Below, in pieces: positions 1 through 8,885 of a stretch of DNA of 26,617 nucleotides. Source of the stretch: JBBQSU01 sp038234815 (lineage in GTDB: Bacteria; Planctomycetota; Phycisphaerae; Tepidisphaerales; Tepidisphaeraceae); NCBI GenBank assembly GCA_038234815.1, contig JBBQSU010000038.1, forward strand, positions 1 to 26,617. Direction: 5' to 3'. The notes below the pieces were generated by a model. That model saw only the letters and a list, made by a program, of their open reading frames with translations, was not told the origin of the DNA and ran no database searches. Made by a program: the position numbers and the translations under genes. How positions within the stretch are numbered: the first letter of the stretch is position 1; every line of letters starts with the position of its first letter.

Positions 1-849
1 CTTTGGATCCAGATCCTTAAGTTGCAGATACAACTGAGCGGCGTGGGGCAGATCATGAGCGGCGACCGCGTCGCTGATTTGGCTACGAAGCTGTTGAATT
101 TCGTCCCGCGCGGGGTCAGGAATTTCGGGCTGCTTGCCGACTGTGCCGGCGTGATTGAACGGGTCATACCCGCTACGAACCAGGTTTTGATATTCCCAGC
201 GGCGCTTGCGGTGCTTGAGAATCGCCAGCACATCAAATTGGTCGCGCGGGAGCATATTAATCCACAGCATCAGCAGGCAGATGACGGCCCCGAAAAGCGT
301 GCCCGACACATGGGCCATATAGGCCACCCCCCCGGCGGCGTCCGACGAGGCCATTAGCAGGTCTTTAAGGAAAAAGAACAGGATGAACCAGAGGCTGGGC
401 AATTCCCAGGTGCCGATGAAGAAAAAGAAATAGAACACTGTGATGTGCGAGCGTGGAAAGAGAATAAGGTATGCCCCGGTGACGGCCGAGACCGCCCCGC
501 TTGCGCCGATCACGCCCATCGAGCTGGTGAACACATGCCCCAGCCCGGCGAAAACCCCGCCGGCCAGATAGAACGCGAGATAGCCCAGGTGGCCCATCTT
601 GTCGTTGACGTTGTTCCCGAAGATATACAGGAAGAGCATGTTCCCCAGGATGTGGGGAATATTCTCGTGCATGAAGCCATAAGAAATAAACTGCCACAGG
701 TGAGGACTGCGGGCGCTGAGGGCAAACTGATGGGTTTGTTCGGGAAAGGACTTCTGCATCGCGAAGGTCAGCACGTTGACCGCGATCAAGGCCCAGTTCA
801 TCCAGGGGTTGTTGCGCAGCGGGCTGTCGGTACGGATGGGAAGAAACAT
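1..849 (-). CDS. Rhomboid family intramembrane serine protease (C-terminus cut by window edge)
   Basis: This would be an intramembrane serine protease that cleaves transmembrane substrates within the bilayer. Reading leftward from the ATG at 849-847, the frame stays open for 283 codons to base 1, so the C-terminus is missing. The rhomboid signature is clear: H61-E-N-I-P-H-I-L-G-N-M at the start of TM2, the nucleophile motif GASGA with Ser117, and the second dyad residue His180 in AHVSGTLFG. About six hydrophobic helices lie between residues 15 and 205. They are followed by a cytoplasmic tail (about 206-283) that is charged and ends in a TPR-like helical stretch. A modest AGG sequence precedes the start. 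It lies downstream of the RsbW-like gene in the same orientation with a gap of about 90 bp, so co-transcription is possible. Family assignment is firm; the substrate is unknown. Confidence 0.93.
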   Translation of the reverse strand, partial: MFLPIRTDSPLRNNPWMNWALIAVNVLTFAMQKSFPEQTHQFALSARSPHLWQFISYGFMHENIPHILGNMLFLYIFGNNVNDKMGHLGYLAFYLAGGVFAGLGHVFTSSMGVIGASGAVSAVTGAYLILFPRSHITVFYFFFFIGTWELPSLWFILFFFLKDLLMASSDAAGGVAYMAHVSGTLFGAVICLLMLWINMLPRDQFDVLAILKHRKRRWEYQNLVRSGYDPFNHAGTVGKQPEIPDPARDEIQQLRSQISDAVAAHDLPHAAQLYLQLKDLDPK

Positions 850-939
850 GCGATGCCTGCTTCAGCGTCATTGATCAGATCGACGAATCCGGCTCTGCTT
901 ATTCAAAGCGGTGCTCGACGACGTGCAAAAAACGATGAA

Positions 940-1347
940 TCATCCCCCTTCCACGTTGTTTTTTACCAACTTCACCCTGCGGCCGTTTTTCGTCCACTTT
1001 ACCTCGTCCATGTACGATTCCATGAGCAAAATTCCACGGCCGGAACACTTGTCGATATTTTCGTCGGCGGTGGGATCGGGCACGCATTTGCGGACAAATC
1101 CCAGGCCTTCGTCCTCGACCGAAATCTCACATTTTTTCGCCGTGATGCTGGCGCTGACGTGAACCATCTTTTTCTTATCATGCCGGTTGCCATGCTTGAT
1201 GGCGTTCACCAGCGCTTCTTCCAGCGACAGTTTGATCGCAAACGTGTCCCGGGAATTGAAACCCGCCCGGATCACTTCATCGAGAATTCTCTTTTGGGCC
1301 TCCCGACCAGCCACAAAATCAGAGGGAATCGTGATTCGCAAAGGCAT
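940..1347 (-). CDS. RsbW/SpoIIAB-like anti-sigma factor, GHKL serine kinase
   Basis: This is a 135-residue single-domain GHKL ATPase of the RsbW/SpoIIAB type. Such proteins bind a sigma factor or other partner and phosphorylate a STAS-domain antagonist on serine. The ATP-binding boxes are all visible: the N-box EEALVNAIKHGN (residues 43-54), the G1 box DEGLGF (79-84) and the G2 box GRGILLM (103-109). The length is normal for the family. It lies 45 bp downstream of the STAS gene on the same strand, the usual pairing of antagonist and kinase. No sigma factor or PP2C phosphatase gene is in the window, so the controlled output cannot be named. The target may be something other than a sigma factor, as many such pairs in environmental bacteria act on other proteins. 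Confidence 0.92.
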   Translation of the reverse strand: MPLRITIPSDFVAGREAQKRILDEVIRAGFNSRDTFAIKLSLEEALVNAIKHGNRHDKKKMVHVSASITAKKCEISVEDEGLGFVRKCVPDPTADENIDKCSGRGILLMESYMDEVKWTKNGRRVKLVKNNVEGG

Positions 1348-1392
1348 GTGCTGAATTTCCAGCCAAAAACCAATGGAAGCGCCCCCGAAAGC

Positions 1393-1752
1393 TCAACTGA
1401 AGCTGGCCGCAGCGGCCGGTCGGGTCGGCAAAATCTTGAACAACTTGTTGAGCTGCGTGATTACAAAGACCTCGTATATCTGCGGTTTGATGTTCGTCAG
1501 CCGCAGTTGGCCGTTTTTCAGCTTGATCCGGTTGTTGATATTAATCAGCATCCCCAACGCGGCGCTGGAAAGGTGATCGACGGTGGCAAAATCCAGCAGC
1601 AGCTTGGGTTGGGCTTTTTCATCAATCAAAGCCACCAAAATCTGCTCGATCTCGCTGATGTTCGCCTCGTCGATGATCTTATTATTGGTGAATTCGACGA
1701 CTTTGACGTCTTTTTCCTGCGTCACCTTCAGAAGATTGGATGTTTCAGCCAT
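1393..1752 (-). CDS. STAS-domain anti-sigma factor antagonist
   Basis: This 119-residue protein is a single STAS domain of the SpoIIAA/RsbV class. It would bind the neighbouring RsbW-like kinase when unphosphorylated and release that kinase's partner. The phospho-acceptor region reads DHLSSAALGML (residues 59-69), so Ser62 or Ser63 is the likely target, matching the DSSGLG motif of SpoIIAA. The last ten or so residues form an alanine/serine-rich tail beyond the domain. The start ATG at 1752-1750 is preceded by a weak AGGGA. The gene is followed 45 bp later by the GHKL kinase gene, forming a two-gene partner-switching pair. Confidence 0.93.
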   Translation of the reverse strand: MAETSNLLKVTQEKDVKVVEFTNNKIIDEANISEIEQILVALIDEKAQPKLLLDFATVDHLSSAALGMLININNRIKLKNGQLRLTNIKPQIYEVFVITQLNKLFKILPTRPAAAASFS

Positions 1753-1809
1753 GGGGAAATGTCCCTAAGTTATTGACCCGCCAGACAGTAAGGCAGTAGG
1801 AAAATAGTG

Positions 1810-2544
1810 TCAACCCTGCACCGATTCGGGGATTTCCGCATTATGCGCCACACTTTGAACGTCGTCGTTGTCTTCCAGCGTATCGATCAGGCGCAGGATT
1901 TTCTCGGCGGTTTCGGCATCCACCGGCACGGTGTTGGTCGGAAGGTGCGTCACCTCGGCGGCCTCGATCGCCACCGAGGCGGCGGTGATGGCTTCCCTCA
2001 CCTTCTGAAACGCCGTCGGATTGGTCAACACTTCCAGCACTTCGCCTTCGTTTTTCACGTCCTCGGCGCCGGCGTCGAGCGCAATTTCGATGAGCTTATC
2101 CTCGGCCACCGAGTCGGCCTTGATCGTGATCACGCCGTTCTTTGTAAATTGAAAACCCACCGATCCCGATTGTGCCAGATTGCCCCCGGCCCGCTCAAAA
2201 ATCGCCCGTAGCTCCGGCGCGATCCGCGTGCGGTTGTTGGTCAGCGCCTCGATCATTAAGGCCACGCCCCCCGGACCGTATCCCTCATACGTCGCGGCCT
2301 CATAATTTTCCGCGCCTAGCTCGCCCGTCCCCTTCTTAATCGCGTTTTGAATCGTGTCCTTGGGCATGTTCACCGCCTTGGCCTCTTCTATGACATATCG
2401 CAAGGAGAGGTTGTCGCGCGGATCCCCGCCGTTCTTGGCCGCGATGATGATCTTGCGCGCGATCTTGCTCCAGACCTTCCCCCGCTTCTTATCCGTCGCG
2501 CCCTTGGCCCGCTTGATCTTGGCCCAATGACTGTGTCCTGCCAT
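1810..2544 (-). CDS. YebC/PmpR (TACO1) family protein
   Basis: This is a 244-residue member of the conserved YebC/TACO1 family. Members have been described as DNA-binding regulators, and the mitochondrial and some bacterial ones as translation factors that relieve ribosome stalling. The N-terminus MAGHSHWAKIKRAKGATDK is the highly conserved family opening. The segments GGDPRDNLSLRYVIEEAKAVNMPKDTIQNAI and YEGYGPGGVALMIEALTNNRTRT-like (about residues 39-115, given here as family patterns) also match. Length is typical. It lies 33 bp downstream of the TPR lipoprotein gene and 57 bp upstream of the STAS gene, all leftward. RuvC, a frequent neighbour of yebC, is absent here. Confidence 0.96.
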   Translation of the reverse strand: MAGHSHWAKIKRAKGATDKKRGKVWSKIARKIIIAAKNGGDPRDNLSLRYVIEEAKAVNMPKDTIQNAIKKGTGELGAENYEAATYEGYGPGGVALMIEALTNNRTRIAPELRAIFERAGGNLAQSGSVGFQFTKNGVITIKADSVAEDKLIEIALDAGAEDVKNEGEVLEVLTNPTAFQKVREAITAASVAIEAAEVTHLPTNTVPVDAETAEKILRLIDTLEDNDDVQSVAHNAEIPESVQG

Positions 2545-2577
2545 ATCGCTCCCTGTTCCTATCTTCTTATCGCGTCC

Positions 2578-5316
2578 TTAATTGCCGCCGGCCTTTTGTT
2601 CCTGCACCACTTTGGCCGTCTTCACGCTCTGCCCCGACGATGCCAAGCCCAATTTCTGCATCAACTGCACGCCCAATTCCTGCAAATCCTCGCGTTCCAG
2701 TCTCGATTCACTCAATCGCTGCTCGGCGCGTTTCCACTGAGCCACTGCCAAGTCGGTTTTTCCCAGGCGATACAGCGTATCTCCGAGGTGATCCAGCACC
2801 ACCGGATCGGGATACGTCGCGGCACTCACTGCCTTGTGCAGATATTCCGCCGCCTCGTCGAACCGCGACCGTTTGTATAGCGCCCAGCCCAGACTGTCGA
2901 GATACGATTCGTTGTCCGGCTCGACCGCGACCGCCGTGCGGATGAGCGATTCGGCCCGATCCATGTTCCGGCCTTCGTCCACCCAGCTATAGCCCAGATC
3001 ATTGCTTGCCGGCGCGTGCGACGGGTCCAGCTTCAAAACCTCGGCCAGCACTTCCTCGGTCTTGTCTTTTCGATCCACCCGCGAGTAAAGATGGGCGATT
3101 GAGTAAAGCAGTTCCGGGTCGTCGGCGACGCTGGCCCGTGTGGCATCCAGCACCCGCGTGGCCTCGGCAAAGCGCTTCTGGAAAGCATAGATTTCCACCA
3201 GATAGCGCACCGCAACCCGGTTCTCTGGATGGCGCGCCCGCTCGTCTTCCAACCGCGAGAGCAAATCATTCAGGCGCCCCGCCTGCATGTAATAGGCATA
3301 GGCATTGCGCAGCACCTCGTCATCGTCGGGATGCTCGTCGATCAGCTTATTGAGAATCTGCTCGGCATCGGCGGTCCGATGCAGTTCCATCGACACCCGG
3401 ATGCTCGTGATCTTGCACTGCACGCTGTCGGGCGCGTTGGTCGTCCAGGTTTGCAGGACTTTCAGCGCCTGCGCCGGCGAATTGTGATCGAGATAGTAGG
3501 TAAAGAGTTGGAGGTAGGCGTCATCGAACGTGGGCCGATCGCTAATCAGCTTCCACATGATCTGCTCAAACTTCGCTTCCCCACCCGTGCGACGCAGCGC
3601 CGCGCCATACGCCAGATAAACGTCCGGCGAACCGTTCCCCTGCTTGATGGATTCGGACAGCGCCGTGGCCGCAGCGACGGGCTGGTTATTTTGAAGAGAC
3701 ACAAGCCCGCGAAGTTCGTTGGCCAGTGCAACATCCCCGCTGGCTTCGGCCTGCTCCACCAACTTTTTCCCCGCCAAGGCTTTTTCCTTCTCCTCCAGAT
3801 TCGGGTCGCTGCTAATTATCGCCAGCCGCTGGCGAAATGCCGGCGCAAAGGGCGGCTGGCATTTGACGGCGGCATCCAGGCTCGTGCGCGCCAGTACGGC
3901 GCGGTTCCAAAACTCGGCAATCCGTGCGGTCCAGAAAAGCCGCGAGGCCTGTGCCGACGGGTCCACCGACAGGTTTTGCAGGTCTGAAAGCCGCAGGTGA
4001 TTGCGCCGGGTAGGCCGCAGCACTTCGGTCCAAAGGCCGCTCAGTTCGCGGTGCAGATCGGGCCGACGGGCGACGCTCTCAATCAGCGTCACCGCCGCCG
4101 TGCGCACGTCGTCGCGGGCCAGTTGATAGGCCACAAGCCGCCGCAAAATAGTGCTGTCCTGATCGTTGACCAGCGCTTCGCGTAGGTATCGTTCGGCTTC
4201 GCCCGAGCGGTCCTGAGATTTCAGCATGTCCGCCAGCGCAAACAGGATCGATCGGTCGGTTCGGTTCTGCCTCCAAAGCCGCAGCAGTTCTTCCGGCGCC
4301 GAGTTCTCACGCCCGGCCTGCTTATACGCTTGGCGCAAAAGCGCAAGCGAATCGGAACTGGCGTTGAAGCGCGCCACCACGTCGCCGGCTGTTCGGCACG
4401 ATTCTTCAAACCGGCCAAGAGACCCAAGCGTACGCACCACCCTCGCCTGAAGCTCAAAATTCGTCGGCTCGCGCTTGGCGGCCGGCTCAAAAGCATCCAG
4501 CGCCTGCTGCCACTGATCGTGCTTGGCGTATAAGTCACCGATCTGCAAATAGAGGAGTTCCGGCCGGCCCACCAGATAGGCCAGCTCCGGGTTGCGACGC
4601 ACCTCCAGCGAAGCCAGCTTCAATCGGCCCAGAAGCTCGTCGTATTGTTCCAGCGCTGCCCGATCGTAACCGGCCTGCTGGAGCGCCCGGGCCAGCGAAA
4701 AATTCACCACGCCGGCCAGGTCGTCGTCCTCGGCAAAGTCGCGCGTCTGCATTGCCAGGCGCAGGTGCGTAATGCCGCGATCCGCGTCCCCTTTGGCCAG
4801 ATACTGCCGGCCCAGGCGCAACTGAAGTGCCAAATCGTCTGGCCTAATCTTCTCCGCGGCCTCGTAGGCCGCGATCGATTGGTCGGTATAGCTCGATCCC
4901 TCTTGGTACACCTCGCCCAAAGCCATGCGCAACTCGAAACTGGCCGGATCGATCTGAATTGCCTTTTCGAGAAAATTGATGGCGGTGAAACGCTGGTTGG
5001 CCAGTTGGGCTTCACGGGCGCGGGCATAAAGCTCCAGCGCATCGAGCGGGGCCGGATCGGTCGGCAGGGAAGTCGGCACGTCGGGAAACTTTGGCTTGGG
5101 CAGGATTTCATTGAGTGCATAAAACGCTTCGCGCCGCTCGGCCGGCGCGGTAGCGCCTCCTGTGATCGGGTCGTGCGGTCCGCGACGAGTGCCGATTCCT
5201 GCCACGAAACCATTCGCCGGGTGATCCGTCGGACGCTCGGCGGTCATCAGCATTTGCTGACAGCCTGAAACACCCAAAGTGACGCCGGCGAGAAAAATCG
5301 AAATCGCTTTTTTCAT
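2578..5316 (-). CDS. Large TPR-repeat lipoprotein
   Basis: This is a 912-residue predicted lipoprotein made almost entirely of tetratricopeptide-type helical repeats. The N-terminus MKKAISIFLAGVTLGVSGC is a lipoprotein signal peptide with the lipobox VSGC, so Cys19 would be the lipidated residue. TPR patterns with paired alanines recur from about residue 90 to 880. The C-terminal repeats are the cleanest, for example around LKLDPSHAPASNDLGYSW and VEPDNESYLDSLGWALYKR. The protein would sit in the periplasm or outer membrane and act as an assembly scaffold; the partner is unknown. Its ATG overlaps the stop of the FIST gene in a TGATG junction, implying translational coupling. Large TPR lipoproteins also occur in exopolysaccharide export systems, but nothing in the sequence assigns this one there. 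Confidence 0.88.
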   Translation of the reverse strand: MKKAISIFLAGVTLGVSGCQQMLMTAERPTDHPANGFVAGIGTRRGPHDPITGGATAPAERREAFYALNEILPKPKFPDVPTSLPTDPAPLDALELYARAREAQLANQRFTAINFLEKAIQIDPASFELRMALGEVYQEGSSYTDQSIAAYEAAEKIRPDDLALQLRLGRQYLAKGDADRGITHLRLAMQTRDFAEDDDLAGVVNFSLARALQQAGYDRAALEQYDELLGRLKLASLEVRRNPELAYLVGRPELLYLQIGDLYAKHDQWQQALDAFEPAAKREPTNFELQARVVRTLGSLGRFEESCRTAGDVVARFNASSDSLALLRQAYKQAGRENSAPEELLRLWRQNRTDRSILFALADMLKSQDRSGEAERYLREALVNDQDSTILRRLVAYQLARDDVRTAAVTLIESVARRPDLHRELSGLWTEVLRPTRRNHLRLSDLQNLSVDPSAQASRLFWTARIAEFWNRAVLARTSLDAAVKCQPPFAPAFRQRLAIISSDPNLEEKEKALAGKKLVEQAEASGDVALANELRGLVSLQNNQPVAAATALSESIKQGNGSPDVYLAYGAALRRTGGEAKFEQIMWKLISDRPTFDDAYLQLFTYYLDHNSPAQALKVLQTWTTNAPDSVQCKITSIRVSMELHRTADAEQILNKLIDEHPDDDEVLRNAYAYYMQAGRLNDLLSRLEDERARHPENRVAVRYLVEIYAFQKRFAEATRVLDATRASVADDPELLYSIAHLYSRVDRKDKTEEVLAEVLKLDPSHAPASNDLGYSWVDEGRNMDRAESLIRTAVAVEPDNESYLDSLGWALYKRSRFDEAAEYLHKAVSAATYPDPVVLDHLGDTLYRLGKTDLAVAQWKRAEQRLSESRLEREDLQELGVQLMQKLGLASSGQSVKTAKVVQEQKAGGN

Positions 5317-6515
5317 CAGCTATTTCCGTCTTTTTTGTCCTCAGTCCTGGGCCTGAAGAGCGCGAAACTGGCCGTCTGTCCGTGGACGAAATTCCGGCGG
5401 CCTATCGGCCCGAATTCCCCCGCGGCAAAGAAACCCGCCACCGGGGTCGCAGGCATTTTCTCCGCTGCCACGCCCACGTCATGGCCGGGCCGGCCAAACA
5501 TCTGCTCTCCCCGGCCATTGCAGCTAAACAGCAGCGCGCCGGCCACGGGACGCTCGGACTGGCCTTCCAGGCACAACTGCAGGTCTTCCTCGGCGGTATT
5601 CTTATCCCGCACCTGGAACTGCACCGTCTGCCCGACTCGCAGGCGGTCGGTGATGGCAATCGCGCCCGTGGCATCGTTGGTGCCCAGCACGTTGCGAATC
5701 AGAAAATCTCCCGGCCCGAACGTCTCACGATACTCGTCGATTACCCGCCCAACATAAAGCCCATTGCTCAGCAGCGCCTGATCCGACTTGGGAATTTCGT
5801 TCACCATTTCGCGCAACACCGCCAGCGGATTTCGCCCGGACAACTGCTCAATCACATTGTCCCGGGCTTTGGTCACAATCAGGTGCCTGCCAATGGGCCG
5901 GCATCCCTGGCTCACCACGGCCTGCACGTCCAGCGGGCCACTGAGCGTGACACCGGCAAAACCTTCGTCGTAAATCTCGTCGTCCAACAGCAGAACATTC
6001 TGCTTGGGCTTTCGCCCGCTGCTGGCCATGCCACCGATCAATGGAACCAGTGGACAGGCGGTGTGAAGCGCGTCAAAAAACTGCACCGCCGGAAAACTGA
6101 ACGGGTCGCCGAGGCCGATGACCGATCGGCATTCCGGGGTGAATCCCACGCGCTCGGGCAATTCCGCAGGGTTGGTCAGCAGGTCGTGCCAATGGTCCAT
6201 GGGGATGTGAAACCGATGGAATCGCACGCCGGTCATACGGCCAACCAACATCGCCATCGCCGGCCTGCCTTCGATTTCGCGCCCGTCGCCAAGCACGCCG
6301 TCGGCCGAGCAACCCAGCAGGCAACCCGGGGATAGCCGACCGACCAAGCGCGCGACCGCCGGGCCGATGTTTTCCTGATGTCGCGCGGTGAAAAACAGCG
6401 TTGCCCAGTCAATTTGGCCTGCCATTTGTGCGCCGATCCGGTCAGCCAGTTCGTCTACCGCGCGGCTGGTGTCTTCGGCTTCACTGATCGATGCTGCGAA
6501 CTTCATGTGCGCCAT
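5316..6515 (-). CDS. FIST domain (FIST_N/FIST_C) protein
   Basis: This 399-residue protein has the two-part FIST architecture, thought to be a sensory domain binding small ligands such as amino acids. The FIST_N region (about 30-230) contains LLGCSADGVLGDGREIEG and a GGMASSGRKPKQNVLLLDDE segment. The FIST_C region (about 240-390) ends with the conserved LLFSCNGRGEQMFG and VAGFFAAGEFGPIG motifs. No transmembrane or output domain is fused, so it would be a stand-alone cytoplasmic protein. The stop overlaps the ATG of the TPR lipoprotein by one base, so the two are probably translated together. A second Met at residue 4 is an alternative start. Domain assignment is confident; ligand and output are unknown. 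Confidence 0.92.
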   Translation of the reverse strand: MAHMKFAASISEAEDTSRAVDELADRIGAQMAGQIDWATLFFTARHQENIGPAVARLVGRLSPGCLLGCSADGVLGDGREIEGRPAMAMLVGRMTGVRFHRFHIPMDHWHDLLTNPAELPERVGFTPECRSVIGLGDPFSFPAVQFFDALHTACPLVPLIGGMASSGRKPKQNVLLLDDEIYDEGFAGVTLSGPLDVQAVVSQGCRPIGRHLIVTKARDNVIEQLSGRNPLAVLREMVNEIPKSDQALLSNGLYVGRVIDEYRETFGPGDFLIRNVLGTNDATGAIAITDRLRVGQTVQFQVRDKNTAEEDLQLCLEGQSERPVAGALLFSCNGRGEQMFGRPGHDVGVAAEKMPATPVAGFFAAGEFGPIGRRNFVHGQTASFALFRPRTEDKKDGNS

Positions 6516-6575
6516 GGCGTGGGAATCTTAGCCGCATCCCCGCGCAGGGAGAAATTATCCCGCCAAACTCCAACG

Positions 6576-7220
6576 CTAGGGGCTTTCCATGACGCGTAGC
6601 AGATTGGCGAAAAGCCGATCGCAGACCGTTTTGTTGTCGGGCACGGCCTGCCCCATCAGCCGGGCCATCGAAGTCACCGGCCTTCCCGTCAGCCCGCAGG
6701 GCACGATCAACCCGAAATAGTCGAGATTCGTCGTCACGTTCAGCGCAATCCCGTGCATCGACACCCCCCGCCTGATGCGCACGCCCAGCGCGCAGATTTT
6801 CGCCCGCGAAGTTCCCTCCCCTACCCACACGCCGATGGCATCCTTTTCAATCACCGGCGAAAGGCCGAAATCCGTCAGCGTCGATGAAATGACCTCCAGC
6901 AGGCCCCGTACATAACTGCCGGCCAGCATTTTGCGATCGCTGAGCCGGAGGATGGGGTACATCACCACCTGTCCCGGGCCATGAAACGTCACATCCCCCC
7001 CGCGGTCGCTTTGCACCACCTCCACGCCCAGTTTGGCCAGTTGCTCATCCGAAGCAATGACGTTTCGCCCCACTCCGGGCCTGCGGCCGAAAGTAATGAC
7101 CGGGGGATGTTCGACAAAGAAGACCCGCTCTTTCCCTCCGGCGAGAACCTCGGCGTGGGCCGCTTCCTGCATAACCCAGGCCGGGCGATAGGCGAGGATG
7201 CCAAGATCGATGCGCTGCAT
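6576..7220 (-). CDS. lipB: Octanoyl-[acyl carrier protein]:protein N-octanoyltransferase
   Basis: LipB transfers octanoate from acyl carrier protein to lipoyl domains of 2-oxoacid dehydrogenases and the glycine cleavage system, the first step of de novo lipoate synthesis. The 214 residues match the family length. Visible motifs are the substrate-binding RGGDVTFHGPGQ (residues 73-84), the catalytic Lys141 in AKICALGVRIRRG, the HGIALNV segment (156-162) and the catalytic Cys175 in IVPCGLTGRPVTSM. LipA, the usual partner, is not in the window. The gene lies 32 bp downstream of the tetrapyrrole fusion gene and 60 bp upstream of the FIST gene in the same direction. Confidence 0.97.
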   Translation of the reverse strand: MQRIDLGILAYRPAWVMQEAAHAEVLAGGKERVFFVEHPPVITFGRRPGVGRNVIASDEQLAKLGVEVVQSDRGGDVTFHGPGQVVMYPILRLSDRKMLAGSYVRGLLEVISSTLTDFGLSPVIEKDAIGVWVGEGTSRAKICALGVRIRRGVSMHGIALNVTTNLDYFGLIVPCGLTGRPVTSMARLMGQAVPDNKTVCDRLFANLLRVMESP

Positions 7221-7252
7221 TAGGGCGACACCTCAATAAGTGAGTCGGCAGG

Positions 7253-8818
7253 TTAACCGGTGTAGCCCGCGACGGCCGCGACCAGTCCTTGAACATTGAA
7301 AGATGTCGCTTCAACCGTAGGCTTCAGCCCCAATTCGTTCAAAGCCTGCGTGGTGATCGGTCCGATGCTGGCCAGTTTTACGCCAGCTAATTGTTCGGCG
7401 TAGCCAGTTCCTAAAAGCTGGGCCAGATTCCTGGCGGTGCTGCTGCTGGTGAATGTGATCCAGTCCACTTGCCGGCGCCCGAGACAATCGATCAACTCCG
7501 CGGGCAGGGCCGCTGCGGGCCGGGTTTCATAAACCGGCACGTCGTTGACCTCGGCGGCGCCGGCCTCTTGCAGTTTTTCACGCAAAATCGGCCGGGCGAT
7601 GTCGGCGCGCAGAAGCAGGAAGCGTTTACCTTTGACCTCACTGGCACTGACGAGCGCTTCGGCCAAGGCTTCGGCGACGAATTGCTGCGGGCATAAATCG
7701 ACCGTGAGACAAAGCAGGTCCTTGACGGCCTGGGCTGAAACGTCACCGATGGCGGCGATTTTGCACCGGCCGAACACGCGGGCGTCCAGCCCCATGGCGC
7801 GCAAGCGCTCCCGGGTGTGCAACACGCCGTTGGCGCTTGTAAAAACCACCCAGTCATACTCGGCGATGCGTGCGATCGACGCATCGACACTGGCCCAGTC
7901 CCCGGGCGGGCCGATCTCGATCGTCGGCGCTTCAATCACATTGGCACCCAGGCCAGCCAGTTCTTCAGTTAAATCGCTGGCCTGCTGGCGCGTGCGCGTC
8001 ACCACAACCGTTTGGCCGAACAGCGGGCGATTCTCGAACCAGTTCATCGTCTTCCGCAGCGACACCACTTTGCCGATGATCGTCATAGCCGGCGCGGTGA
8101 TTTTGGCATCGACCACTGCCTGCGAAAGGTCGGCGAGCGTCGATACCACGGTTCGCTGTCGCGGGGTCGTGCCCCACTGAATAACCGCTGCGGGGATCTG
8201 CGGATCCATACCGTTTTCGATCAGCCGGGAACAAATTCGCGGGAGGGCTTTGACCCCCATATAAAATGCGACGCACGGCAGCTTGGCGATGATCGCCCAG
8301 TCGATATCGCTGGACCCCTTGGCGGCGCCCCTGGCCCGGGCCTCGTCGTCCTTGTATTCCTCTTCCTTTTCGTGCCCGGTGATGAAGGTGAAGCTGGAAT
8401 TAAAATCACGATGCGTGACGGGAATGCCGGCATAGGCCGGCCCGCCAATGGCCGAGGTGATGCCCGGCACCACCTCGAAGGGGATCGACGCATTAACCAA
8501 GGCTTCGCATTCCTCGCCCCCGCGACCAAAGACGAACGGATCGCCGCCTTTTAACCGCACAACGCGTTTGCCTTCGCGGGCCTTGTCCACGAGCAATTGG
8601 TTGATCTGTTCCTGCGTAAGCGTGTGGGCCGCGGCCTTTTTTCCGACGTAAATGGCCTCGGCCTGCGGGGCATAAGCCAGCAACTGAGGGTTGGAGAGGT
8701 AGTCGTAGATAACGACCTGGGCCTGTTCCAATAATCGTGCCCCTTTGACGGTGATGAGGCCCGGATCGCCGGGACCGGCACCCACTAGATACACGATGCC
8801 CTTTTTTTGTTGCTCCAC
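7253..8818 (-). CDS. cobA-hemD: Fused uroporphyrinogen-III C-methyltransferase / uroporphyrinogen-III synthase
   Basis: This 521-residue fusion carries two steps of tetrapyrrole synthesis. Residues about 8-255 form the SAM-dependent uroporphyrinogen-III methyltransferase that makes precorrin-2, the branch toward sirohaem and cobalamin. Its family motifs are VGAGPGDPGLITVKG, VVRLKGGDPFVFGRGGEE and VVPGITSAIGGPAYAGIPVTHR. Residues about 265-521 form uroporphyrinogen-III synthase, which cyclises hydroxymethylbilane with inversion of ring D. This half starts at FGQTVVVTRTRQQASDL and includes DWVVFTSANGV and DWITFTSSSTARNL. The charged insert EKEEEYKDDEARARGAA near residue 150-165 is larger than in stand-alone CobA proteins. 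This type of fusion is known in several phyla. It diverges from the PilZ gene with a 67 bp gap. Confidence 0.96.
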   Translation of the reverse strand: MEQQKKGIVYLVGAGPGDPGLITVKGARLLEQAQVVIYDYLSNPQLLAYAPQAEAIYVGKKAAAHTLTQEQINQLLVDKAREGKRVVRLKGGDPFVFGRGGEECEALVNASIPFEVVPGITSAIGGPAYAGIPVTHRDFNSSFTFITGHEKEEEYKDDEARARGAAKGSSDIDWAIIAKLPCVAFYMGVKALPRICSRLIENGMDPQIPAAVIQWGTTPRQRTVVSTLADLSQAVVDAKITAPAMTIIGKVVSLRKTMNWFENRPLFGQTVVVTRTRQQASDLTEELAGLGANVIEAPTIEIGPPGDWASVDASIARIAEYDWVVFTSANGVLHTRERLRAMGLDARVFGRCKIAAIGDVSAQAVKDLLCLTVDLCPQQFVAEALAEALVSASEVKGKRFLLLRADIARPILREKLQEAGAAEVNDVPVYETRPAAALPAELIDCLGRRQVDWITFTSSSTARNLAQLLGTGYAEQLAGVKLASIGPITTQALNELGLKPTVEATSFNVQGLVAAVAGYTG

Positions 8819-8885
8819 AAATTCCTCGTTAAGACGGATAAACGAACGGACTTATCCTGCCGATGAAGCCAGCAGGAGTAACACG

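Noticed and set aside
445..1776. 443-codon open frame on the plus strand
   Set aside because: It lies opposite the rhomboid, RsbW-like and STAS genes, which have clear family motifs. Its own translation has no recognisable domain. Long antisense frames are expected in GC-rich coding DNA.
5382..6335. 317-codon open frame on the plus strand
   Set aside because: Antisense shadow of the FIST gene; its translation is basic and motif-free.
8836..8857. Inverted repeat GGATAA/TTATCC between the tetrapyrrole fusion and PilZ genes
   Set aside because: Six-base arms with a 10-base gap are expected by chance at a fair rate in an intergenic region of this size, and no other operator evidence is present.
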